This document shows, one piece after another, positions 44,156-50,906 of a stretch of DNA of 57,054 nucleotides. Source of the DNA: Bacteroidales bacterium (GTDB lineage Bacteria > Bacteroidota > Bacteroidia > Bacteroidales > WCHB1-69); NCBI GenBank assembly GCA_016285085.1, contig JAEEQA010000008.1, positions 1-57,054 on the forward strand. The letters are read 5' to 3'. Positions within the stretch are counted from its first letter, which is position 1. Every line of letters starts with the position of its first letter. The position numbers and the translations under genes are program-made. A model generated the notes under the pieces. The model saw only the letters and a list, made by a program, of their open reading frames with translations, did no database searches and was not told the origin of the DNA.

Positions 44156-44611
44156 CTACTTCTTGGAGCAGAGTTCCTTCAGTTGGTCGTACTGCGCTAC
44201 AGTGATGGCGACGACGGGCGTATCGTTGCCGGCCATCATGTCGGTATAGTCGAAATATTGGGCGAGGATCTCCTCTCCGTTCTTGTGAGTGTATAGGGAG
44301 ATCAGTGCGCCGCCCGGTTCCGACGAGGAAATGGGCAGTTCATCGGTTTCGCCATTCAGAAACGCCAATACCATCTCCTTGCTGTCGCGCGACACGGGTA
44401 TTTCTTCCAAACGGAAAATTCCGGAATGCCCTTCCACGGTATATCCGTGAAGGTAAATCGGTGCCATCACCAGCCCGCAGGCAATGATGATATAACCGAA
44501 CTCACGCCAACCGGGACCAAAGGGCAGAAGTACGCAACCTGCCGCCAAAACAGCGGCAATAACCAAAATGTCGGTTGCCAGAAATGCTTTTTTAACAGGA
44601 CTCTTTTTCAT
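44156..44611 (-). CDS. Small membrane protein, unknown family, paralog of 44608-45045
   Basis: A 151-residue protein I do not recognise. Two hydrophobic segments (about 10-32, TDILVIAAVLAAGCVLLPF, and 38-53, YIIIACGLVMAPIYL) are followed by a soluble part of about 95 residues. It shares a plan with the upstream neighbour: Y-x-x-G-Y/W, V-x-x-E-G, an (I/V)xVSR(D/N)xK motif, a FLNG/FLEG turn, and an EPGGALISL/EGGTLLLEV strand. The genes overlap by four bases (ATGA). Function unknown. Confidence 0.7.
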   Translation of the reverse strand: MKKSPVKKAFLATDILVIAAVLAAGCVLLPFGPGWREFGYIIIACGLVMAPIYLHGYTVEGHSGIFRLEEIPVSRDSKEMVLAFLNGETDELPISSSEPGGALISLYTHKNGEEILAQYFDYTDMMAGNDTPVVAITVAQYDQLKELCSKK

Positions 44612-45045
44612 AATTTCGACAGCAGTTTTCGGGTTGCACTTTCATTTAGTTCGACAATTTCAGTGATTTTCTGGAAACGAAGTTCCATGTATTCAGATAA
44701 TTGCACATACGATTTGCTCAAATCGGGGGCGTACCACACCTCCAAAAGCAGAGTACCGCCCTCGTTACCATGACGGACGTCCGGTTCTTCGTTTTTACCT
44801 TCAAGGAACTCCATCAGGGAGGTCTTGCAGTTGCGGCTCACCTCTACGGTACGATGTTGCAACGGCGTCTCATCACCTTCGCGCTTCCATCCGCTTTTGT
44901 AAACCAGAAACGACAGCAGGCCGCACAGCGCCACGGCCATGCCGCCCCATTTGCTGACAAAAAAGATTCCGATGCCGGCCAGCAGAATCACGCCGGATAT
45001 GATGAGGTCCACAGGTGTATGGACCTTCTTGAAATTATTTTCCAT
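44608..45045 (-). CDS. Small membrane protein, unknown family, paralog of 44156-44611
   Basis: A 145-residue protein with two hydrophobic helices (about 13-30, DLIISGVILLAGIGIFFV, and 33-47, GGMAVALCGLLSFLV) and a soluble domain of about 95 residues. The VEVSRNCKTSLMEFLEG motif corresponds to the IPVSRDSKEMVLAFLNG motif of the next gene, so the two are diverged tandem duplicates. The order is this gene first, then its partner with an ATGA overlap. The shared motif with a possibly exposed C-terminal domain suggests a membrane-anchored pair, but no function can be assigned. Confidence 0.7.
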   Translation of the reverse strand: MENNFKKVHTPVDLIISGVILLAGIGIFFVSKWGGMAVALCGLLSFLVYKSGWKREGDETPLQHRTVEVSRNCKTSLMEFLEGKNEEPDVRHGNEGGTLLLEVWYAPDLSKSYVQLSEYMELRFQKITEIVELNESATRKLLSKL

Positions 45046-45093
45046 ATTTTTAAATGATTAATGATTAAGGGATTAAACGATGAAAGGATTTAT

Positions 45094-45191
45094 GTAGCGT
45101 CTCTTCGAGACGCTGGGTATGTATGCCGCATTCCAACCCCGCTCTGCACTTCATTTGAGCGGGGTTATTAGGAGTTCGTGCCTTTGGCACG
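45094..45191. repeat. Three consecutive hairpins in a 176-base gap
   Basis: Three perfect stems: AGCGTCTC-TTC-GAGACGCT (45096-45114, preceded by TGT), AACCCCGCTC / GAGCGGGGTT (45135-45166, 12-base loop), CGTGCC-TTT-GGCACG (45177-45191). No T-run follows on either strand, so they are not simple terminators. The first belongs to the TGTAG-palindrome family. Confidence 0.65.
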
Positions 45192-45221
45192 TTTAGCGGG
45201 CAATATAAATATGGAAAATCT

Positions 45222-45617
45222 CTAAATCCGGAGCCGGAGGACGGTGTACAGGTATCTGTCGGCGGAGCGGTCGCCAGACAGCTGCCGTAGCGGCGCTTTA
45301 AGGAACGGGTGCTGGTTCACATCCGTCACTTTGCCGTCCCTGATGTAACGGAACGGGGATTTCGCAACTTGCTGGGTGCGACTGCCGTGGTGGGTGCGTA
45401 CGGTGGAAGCCGTACCGCTCTCTTCGCCAGAGATGACCATGCTCTGCGCTGAAGTGAGCAGCAGCTCCTTGTTCGGAAGATGGTCGTAATAATTCTGCTC
45501 CGATACCGGTTGGAGAAGACCGCTATCACCAGCAGTTTCTTGTGGGGAAGGCATAGTCGTAGCCGTGCCGCACAATAGCGACAAAAACAGAGACACGACA
45601 GACACAAGAAGCCTCAT
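45222..45617 (-). CDS. Hypothetical exported protein
   Basis: A 131-residue protein with a signal-like N terminus (MRLLVSVVSLFLSLLCGTAT). The ATG at 45617 is preferred over a TTG nine bases upstream. The mature part is hydrophilic with many Ser, Arg and Gln (NYYDHLPNKELLLTSAQS, VTDVNQHPFLKAPLRQLSG, DRYLYTVLRLRI), and no known domain can be seen. It lies nine bases (18 from the ATG) below the DUF3667 gene and is probably cotranscribed with it. Coding status is likely because of the spacing and the signal peptide, but it has no family. Confidence 0.5.
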   Translation of the reverse strand: MRLLVSVVSLFLSLLCGTATTMPSPQETAGDSGLLQPVSEQNYYDHLPNKELLLTSAQSMVISGEESGTASTVRTHHGSRTQQVAKSPFRYIRDGKVTDVNQHPFLKAPLRQLSGDRSADRYLYTVLRLRI

Positions 45618-45635
45618 ATACAACAATTTATCCTA

Positions 45636-46583
45636 TTATCCGAACCTCTGCACACAGAGTATAACCCCCATTGCCACCATAGTGACAATAAGAAGCACAG
45701 CGACAAACAGGAGCAACTGCGCCAAGAAAGTCCTCCAAATGGTGCCCCACCATGAATATCCAGAAAGTTGCTTGATCGGGACCACCGCCAGCAGCAGCAA
45801 AAAGAAAGACAGCTCTCTTATGCAGAAGAAGTTAAGTGCTGTTGACAAAATCAGGTACATATCGGCGATATAGACCATAGCGACAAAGAGTTCGGAGAAG
45901 CGCAGATCCGGGATGTGCGGGCAATGTCGAAAGAACAGGTACAGGAAAACCGAATCGAACATCAGCATCAGAAGGGAAAAGAGATTGGGAAACCTGTCAA
46001 TCAAACGGCCAAAGGAATCAAGAAGGAAGAGGATGTTGGTGAATACCTTGGTCTCACGTTCGTTTGCCTCAATGTCTTCCAGATTAGTAAGGTCTGTTTC
46101 CTCATCCTGATATTGGGGAATTGTTTCCGGCGTGGCTGAATCCACGGTCTTTTCCATCTGCACTTCTGGCGTGTTTTCCTCCTTGTTGAAATTTTTTCCT
46201 TTGATATTTATCCCGTTTGTCACAAGGATGGAGAGGGCGGCAAGCAGGAAGAATAGTTTGAAGGGCGGGAAGTAGGCCATCTGCATGCCGCTGAGATAGT
46301 CGCGGATCATGTAGCCCGGACGCAGGAGTAGGTCTCGGATGGTGCGGAACATGCCGCGGTTGCCCAGGCCCCACACGTCCAAGAAATTGAGAATGGCTGT
46401 CTTGAACGAATAGCGCCGAATGCGCTGCGACTGCCCGCAACGGGGACAGAAGTTGCCGGTATAGTGCGTGCCGCAGGTGGCACACTCGTGCTCCTGCTCC
46501 GACAGCGGTGACACTTCGTAGGGCTTTTGCTGCCACTCGTGGAACCGCCGGATTTTCTCTTTAAGATGGATTTTCTTCTTCAT
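45636..46583 (-). CDS. DUF3667 membrane protein
   Basis: A 315-residue protein of the Bacteroidetes-specific DUF3667 family; function unknown. The ATG at 46583 (MKKKIHLKEKIRRFH) is chosen because the -7 element lies just above it; the frame opens further upstream, but that extension is not needed. A zinc ribbon (CATCGTHYTGNFCPRCG) precedes the family block DVWGLGNRGMFRTIRDLLLR PGYMIRDYLSG and YFPPFKLFF. A hydrophobic helix follows, then an acidic linker and four or so transmembrane segments. It heads a short minus-strand operon with the small exported gene and is divergent from a rhomboid protease. Confidence 0.88.
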   Translation of the reverse strand: MKKKIHLKEKIRRFHEWQQKPYEVSPLSEQEHECATCGTHYTGNFCPRCGQSQRIRRYSFKTAILNFLDVWGLGNRGMFRTIRDLLLRPGYMIRDYLSGMQMAYFPPFKLFFLLAALSILVTNGINIKGKNFNKEENTPEVQMEKTVDSATPETIPQYQDEETDLTNLEDIEANERETKVFTNILFLLDSFGRLIDRFPNLFSLLMLMFDSVFLYLFFRHCPHIPDLRFSELFVAMVYIADMYLILSTALNFFCIRELSFFLLLLAVVPIKQLSGYSWWGTIWRTFLAQLLLFVAVLLIVTMVAMGVILCVQRFG

Positions 46584-46595
46584 AAAAACGAGGCG

Positions 46596-46603
46596 CAAAA
46601 ATA
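46596..46603 (-). promoter_or_regulatory. -7 element of the DUF3667 gene
   Basis: TATTTTTG on the minus strand, 13 bases above the ATG at 46583, so the leader is very short. It faces the rhomboid promoter at 46626. Confidence 0.55.
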
Positions 46604-46625
46604 CGGAAAATTCGTTGGTTTGTTG

Positions 46626-46633
46626 TACCTTTG
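46626..46633 (+). promoter_or_regulatory. -7 element of the rhomboid operon
   Basis: TACCTTTG on the plus strand, 25 bases before the ATG at 46658. With the minus-strand element at 46596-46603 it makes a divergent pair within 38 bases. Confidence 0.6.
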
Positions 46634-46657
46634 CCGCCTGAAAAAAGACCATCGTTT

Positions 46658-47518
46658 ATGGGCAATGATATCCGAGTCGGAGGCTTCAATATTTTGCCTC
46701 CGGTTGTCAAGAACTTATTGATAATTAATGTTTTATTTTTCCTTGCAAAAATTGTAGGGCAGAAGTTCGGTTGGGATTTGGATGGATGGTTTGGCTTGCA
46801 TTTTTTCACTGCAAGTGCGTACCATCCATGGCAGTTGGTCACCTATATGTTCATGCACGGTGATTTCGGCCACCTTTTCTTCAACATGTTCGCGTTGTGG
46901 ATGTTCGGCGCGACAGTGGAGAACTACTGGGGCGGCAAGCGGTTCCTGATTTACTACTTCGTCACCGGGATTGGTGCGGCCCTCGTGCATTACGCTGTAT
47001 TGGCCTTCACGCTCGTGCCGGAAATGGCGGTCATCAACCAGTACCTCGATGCCCCCTCCGTTGAGAACCTGACGAACATCTTCCAGAATCATCTCATCCA
47101 CGTCAACGAGAAGGACGTCTGGTACCTTGCCTTCCACGATGCCTTCCGCCAGCTACAGCTGCAGCCCGACAACGTCGACCTGCTGAACCAGTGCACGGAG
47201 TTCCTTATGGAATACAAGGAGTACTACCTCAACGCACACGTCATCATTGGTGCTTCGGGTGCAGTGTTCGGTCTGTTGCTTGCCTTCGGAATGCTCTTCC
47301 CCAACTCGCAGATTTACCTTTACTTCCTTATTCCCATCAAGGCCAAATGGTTCGTCATCCTGTACGGTGCGCTCGAACTCTTCTACGGAATCACCGGCAC
47401 GCAGGAGGGTGTGGCCCATTTCGCTCACCTCGGCGGCATGCTCTTTGGCATCCTCCTCATCCTCCTCTGGCGCAAACAGGACCGCGACAGACAATTCAGC
47501 CAGTGGGAGGGATATTGA
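46658..47518 (+). CDS. Rhomboid-family intramembrane serine protease
   Basis: A 286-residue rhomboid protease that cuts transmembrane substrates inside the bilayer. The ATG at 46658 (MGNDIRVGGFNILPPVV) is preferred to a TTG nine codons upstream that lies within the promoter. The catalytic dyad is Ser200 (HVIIGASGAVFG) and the His in VAHFAHLGGMLFG, and HGDFGHLFFNMFALWMFG is the conserved second segment. A soluble insert of about 70 residues (MAVINQYLDAPSVEN to EYKEYYLN) lies before the catalytic serine and is larger than in classical rhomboids. Its next neighbour is a second rhomboid. Confidence 0.93.
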   Translation: MGNDIRVGGFNILPPVVKNLLIINVLFFLAKIVGQKFGWDLDGWFGLHFFTASAYHPWQLVTYMFMHGDFGHLFFNMFALWMFGATVENYWGGKRFLIYYFVTGIGAALVHYAVLAFTLVPEMAVINQYLDAPSVENLTNIFQNHLIHVNEKDVWYLAFHDAFRQLQLQPDNVDLLNQCTEFLMEYKEYYLNAHVIIGASGAVFGLLLAFGMLFPNSQIYLYFLIPIKAKWFVILYGALELFYGITGTQEGVAHFAHLGGMLFGILLILLWRKQDRDRQFSQWEGY

Positions 47519-47632
47519 TAAACCGTATCACAGGACATCGCTATAATACAAATACAACCTTCCCTCAACAACTCAATAATGTAGGACCTCATACCCCATA
47601 CTTTTTACCTCTTACCTTTTACAATATATTAT

Positions 47633-48544
47633 ATGTATCCTTCACCGTTCAGACAGCGGCTTCGTTTTTTGGGACAGGGCATCCGGCAGTTTTTTGCCGC
47701 TCGTTCGGCACTCAGCACCCTGATGCTCATCAACATTGCGGTCTATTTGCTTCTGCTCATTGTGCGGGGAGGGGTGAAGATGGTTTCCTTTCTTTTTGAA
47801 CTTGATCTCAATTTTGACAAGTGGTTTCACGCGTTCCTTGCTTTTCCGTCGGATATCACCTCTTTTCTCTACCATCCGTGGACGATTGTCACCAATCTTT
47901 TTGTCCACGACAGTTTCTGGCACATCTTCTTCAACATGTTCATGCTTTATGTGACAGGTCAGCTGTTCTTGAAATATCTTACTCAAAAACAATTAGTTGC
48001 AACATATTTCATCGGGGGTGTTGTGGGGAATCTTTTTTTTATGGGTGCCTACAATCTGTTTCCCGTGTTTGCCGGGATGGTGTCCTGCGCTACTTCTGTC
48101 GGCGCGTCGGGCGCCATTATGGCCATTCTGCTTGCCGTCACACTCTATCGTCCCGATCACACGGTGTCTCTCATTCTCGTTGGACGGATAGCGATGAAGT
48201 GGTTGGCGGTTATCTTCATTGTCATTGACCTGCTGTCGATCACAAATGGCAATGCGGGTGGACATTTCGCCCACCTTGGGGGAGCGGTATACGGGGTGTT
48301 GGCGGGACTATACTATCTGAAGGGCAATCCGTTCCGCAAGGTGGTCTTTGTCCGGAACGGACGGAAAGGCTACCGTGCTCCTGCCGGTACATCGTCACGG
48401 CCAACCTCCGATGCCGAGTACAACGCCAACAAGAGGAGGGACGAGGAGCGGGTAGATGCAATATTGGACAAGATTTCAAAATCGGGCTACGGCTCCCTGA
48501 CAAAGGAGGAACGCGATTTCCTGTATAATTATAAACGACGGTAA
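47633..48544 (+). CDS. Rhomboid-family intramembrane serine protease (second copy)
   Basis: A 303-residue rhomboid protease with an intact dyad: Ser159 in TSVGASGAIMA and His in GGHFAHLGGAVYG. It shows SFWHIFFNMFMLYVTGQ as the second segment. Unlike the upstream gene it lacks the pre-catalytic insert, but it has a soluble C-terminal tail (LKGNPFRKVVF to FLYNYKRR). Rhomboid pairs in tandem, followed by an EEP hydrolase, are common in Bacteroidetes. Its last codon overlaps the next start (TAATG), so translation is coupled. Confidence 0.93.
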   Translation: MYPSPFRQRLRFLGQGIRQFFAARSALSTLMLINIAVYLLLLIVRGGVKMVSFLFELDLNFDKWFHAFLAFPSDITSFLYHPWTIVTNLFVHDSFWHIFFNMFMLYVTGQLFLKYLTQKQLVATYFIGGVVGNLFFMGAYNLFPVFAGMVSCATSVGASGAIMAILLAVTLYRPDHTVSLILVGRIAMKWLAVIFIVIDLLSITNGNAGGHFAHLGGAVYGVLAGLYYLKGNPFRKVVFVRNGRKGYRAPAGTSSRPTSDAEYNANKRRDEERVDAILDKISKSGYGSLTKEERDFLYNYKRR

Positions 48545-49728
48545 TGGTAAAAAAACGGAACAAACGAAATTCTGCACCCGCCACCGAGCGGCAACGGCAC
48601 TCCCTGTTCTTTTGGATATTCCTATTTCTGAATATTGTGGTGGCGCTTCCGTTGTTGTTGTCCTTTTGCGCGGGCATCATTCCGCCATCGTGGGGCGGTG
48701 CATTTGTCGTATGCGGCCTCGGCTTCAAATATATATTGTGGGCGAATCTTGTTTTCGTGGTCTTGTGGCTGCCGTTCAACTACCCGTGGAGTCTTGTGTC
48801 CCTTTCGTTGGTGCTGATCAATGTGAACAACATCGACCGGCACTTCCAACTGCACAGCCACGAGGTGCCCGACACGTGCCCCAACAGCGTGAAGGTGATG
48901 AGTTACAACGTCAACCTTTTCGGATTGTACAAAGATGACGACATGGCGAAACGCATTTCCGAAAAGGATGAAATACTGGATTATATCGGGTGCATACAAC
49001 CCGATATCCTCTGTTTTCAGGAATATTTCTGGGACGATAACGAGCAGCTGCAGTTCAACACCACCGACACACTGCTGAAGATCCTAAACTTGGAGGACAG
49101 CAAGGAACACTATTTCCAGTACTTCACAAGCACCAACAAGTGGCAGTACTACTATGGACTTGCGGTTTTCAGCCGCTACCGTATTCTGGATGCCGCCCCG
49201 ATTGTGACCGACAGCAGTTCCAATGCGGCCATGTACATCGACATCAAGTACCGGAGCGACACGTTCCGTATCTATAACCTGCACCTCACCTCGATGCACT
49301 TCGACGCCACCGACTATTCGGTGAGCGAGCAGATCACTTCCAACCGCTTTGACGACCCGAAAATGGACAAAAACATCAAAAAACTGTACCGGAAGCTGAC
49401 AAAATCGGCGGTGCAGCGGCAGCATCAGGTGAAGATCCTGCGGGAGCATATTGATTCGTGCCGTTATCCGGTGATCATCTGCGGTGATTTCAACGACACG
49501 CCGGCGGGGTATGCGTCCCAGCGAATTTCGAAGAAATTGAAGGATTCCTTCCGAGAAAGCGGCCGCGGACATGGCTACACTTACCATGGAAAGGGAATGC
49601 CTCCCTATCGTATTGACTATATTCTGCATGATCCAGCCTATAACTCCTTTGGGTATACTGTGAGTGATTCTCTCTCTGTATCAGATCATTACCCGATTTA
49701 CACCACGCTTTCGCTGATAAAAAAATAG
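48544..49728 (+). CDS. Endonuclease/exonuclease/phosphatase (EEP) family membrane-anchored hydrolase
   Basis: A 394-residue protein with three N-terminal hydrophobic segments (about 18-95) and then an EEP domain, the fold of DNase I and sphingomyelinases. Catalytic residues are seen in VMSYNVNLFGL (Asn), CFQEYFW (Glu), YNLHLTSMHF (His), CGDFNDTPAG (Asp-Asn), RIDYILHD and SDHYPIYTTL (Asp-His). It is likely an envelope phosphodiesterase with the active domain outside the cytoplasm; its substrate is unknown. It overlaps the rhomboid stop by one base. Confidence 0.93.
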   Translation: MVKKRNKRNSAPATERQRHSLFFWIFLFLNIVVALPLLLSFCAGIIPPSWGGAFVVCGLGFKYILWANLVFVVLWLPFNYPWSLVSLSLVLINVNNIDRHFQLHSHEVPDTCPNSVKVMSYNVNLFGLYKDDDMAKRISEKDEILDYIGCIQPDILCFQEYFWDDNEQLQFNTTDTLLKILNLEDSKEHYFQYFTSTNKWQYYYGLAVFSRYRILDAAPIVTDSSSNAAMYIDIKYRSDTFRIYNLHLTSMHFDATDYSVSEQITSNRFDDPKMDKNIKKLYRKLTKSAVQRQHQVKILREHIDSCRYPVIICGDFNDTPAGYASQRISKKLKDSFRESGRGHGYTYHGKGMPPYRIDYILHDPAYNSFGYTVSDSLSVSDHYPIYTTLSLIKK

Positions 49729-49787
49729 GTGCTTTGTTAAAAAAAAATAATTTTCAAAAAGGTGTAGCTCACGTTTGAAAAATGTAG

Positions 49788-49795
49788 TATTTTTG
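49788..49795 (+). promoter_or_regulatory. -7 element of the lipoprotein gene at 49837
   Basis: TATTTTTG, 41 bases before the ATG; the upstream TTTG at 49774-49777 is too close for a normal -33. Confidence 0.5.
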
Positions 49796-49836
49796 CGCCA
49801 TTAAATTTATCTATTAACCATTAAAATTTTACAACT

Positions 49837-50385
49837 ATGAAGAAAGTATTAAGCATCGCCGTTGTGGCCCTTATGGTTGCCCTCGTGTTCACTTCTTGCA
49901 AGAAGGATCCCACTATGACCGACAATTTGTGCTATGAAAAGGGTTGGAAACTGAGTGCCCTCACTTGTGAAAATCCTGGTTATGGCCCCGGTCAAATTAA
50001 AGACATCTACGCTGCTATGGAAAGCCTTGGTGGTTACGAATTAGATGACATCATGTATTTCGAAGCAGACGGTAAGCAGTACATCAATGCTGGTGACAAA
50101 CGTTATGATTATGAGGTTGAAGGAAAGCAGGGCGTTGGCAACTGGGCTTTCAACGACAAAGAAACCGTTCTGGAATGCCAGCTTAACGTTTTTGGTGCCG
50201 AAGAAAATGCTCCTGAAAACACTTACTATAGCACGACCAAGGAGCAGTGCGACATTGAAACCCTCGATGATTCAAAAATGGTTCTTTCCCACACTTTCAC
50301 TATCCCGGAGAACAGCACTTCCAAAATGATTTTTGACAAGCCGGGTACTTACACCTTCAATTTCACTTACGTTCACGCTAAATAA
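49837..50385 (+). CDS. Lipoprotein of unknown function
   Basis: A 182-residue protein with a clear lipoprotein signal (KKVLSIAVVALMVALVFTSC, Cys21) and KKDP directly after the Cys. The body is short and beta-rich (NLCYEKGWKLSALTCENPG, EADGKQYINAGDKRYDYEV, GVGNWAFNDKETVLECQL, KPGTYTFNFTYVHAK), like Bacteroidetes lipocalin-type small lipoproteins (YEKGWKL, GNWAFNDKETVLE), with four cysteines. It may bind a small ligand or act as an envelope lipoprotein. The codons are highly regular (AAA, GGT, CCT), suggesting high expression. Confidence 0.8.
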   Translation: MKKVLSIAVVALMVALVFTSCKKDPTMTDNLCYEKGWKLSALTCENPGYGPGQIKDIYAAMESLGGYELDDIMYFEADGKQYINAGDKRYDYEVEGKQGVGNWAFNDKETVLECQLNVFGAEENAPENTYYSTTKEQCDIETLDDSKMVLSHTFTIPENSTSKMIFDKPGTYTFNFTYVHAK

Positions 50386-50427
50386 TTTTAAACAGAACAT
50401 AAATTAACCACTTAAATTTTATTAATC

Positions 50428-50715
50428 ATGAAGAAATTATTTTTAGTTGCTCTGGCCGCTGGTATGTTCGTTGCTTGCGGTAACAAAACCAACGAAGAAG
50501 CCACCACCGATTCCATCGTGGAAGAAACTGTAGAAGTTGTCGAAGCTCCCGCTCCGGTTGAGGAAGCTCCCGCTGCAGAACCCGTTGTTGCTGAGAAGCA
50601 AGAACCCGCCGTTAAGGTTGAAGCCAACGAAGAAGGTGGCAAGGTGAAGATTGGTGACAAGGCTGAAATCTCTGTCCAGCCCACCAAAGGTAAAGGCAAC
50701 ACCAACACTCTTTAA
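50428..50715 (+). CDS. Small lipoprotein with Glu/Ala/Pro-rich low-complexity tail
   Basis: A 95-residue protein with the lipoprotein signal MKKLFLVALAAGMFVAC (Cys17). The mature chain is almost wholly low-complexity: EETVEVVEAPAPVEEAP and AEPVVAEKQEPAVKVEAN, ending in KGKGNTNTL. Such Ala/Pro/Glu-rich tails act as flexible stalks and occur in envelope lipoproteins of this phylum; a spacer or structural role is plausible. It follows the previous lipoprotein gene by 42 bases and is closed by the terminator at 50743-50775. Confidence 0.72.
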   Translation: MKKLFLVALAAGMFVACGNKTNEEATTDSIVEETVEVVEAPAPVEEAPAAEPVVAEKQEPAVKVEANEEGGKVKIGDKAEISVQPTKGKGNTNTL

Positions 50716-50726
50716 TCTATAGATTA
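50713..50726. repeat. 14-base palindrome at the end of the lipoprotein gene
   Basis: TAATCTATAGATTA, a perfect palindrome overlapping the stop codon of the 95-residue lipoprotein. Confidence 0.5.
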
Positions 50727-50742
50727 GATTGTGAGAAAAAAA

Positions 50743-50775
50743 GGAGGATGGCGCAAGTCATCCTCTTTTTTTGTG
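50743..50775 (+). terminator. Terminator of the lipoprotein pair
   Basis: Stem GAGGATG / CATCCTC with an eight-base loop, then seven T. It lies about 30 bases after the stop codon. Confidence 0.85.
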
Positions 50776-50788
50776 CTTTTTGCCATTT

Positions 50789-50820
50789 TATCCTGTTTAG
50801 GATAATCCTATTTAGGATAA
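50789..50820. repeat. Tandem 15-base sites ATCCTRTTTAGGATA
   Basis: Two adjacent copies, ATCCTGTTTAGGATA and ATCCTATTTAGGATA, each with an inner inverted repeat (ATCCT...AGGAT). They lie 27-58 bases upstream of the -33 element of the type B gene and look like a regulator-binding pair. Confidence 0.5.
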
Positions 50821-50846
50821 AAGTTGTATTTTCTGTTAAAAACGTG

Positions 50847-50876
50847 TTGACGGACAACAAAAAAGCACTATTTTTG
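50847..50876 (+). promoter_or_regulatory. Promoter of the type B surface-protein pair
   Basis: TTG at 50847-50849, a 19-base spacer, TATTTTTG at 50869-50876, with the ATG 31 bases on. It matches the promoter of the giant gene at 19941-19970. Confidence 0.75.
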
Positions 50877-50906
50877 TAGTCTTTAAATAATCCCAAAATC
50901 CGTTGC

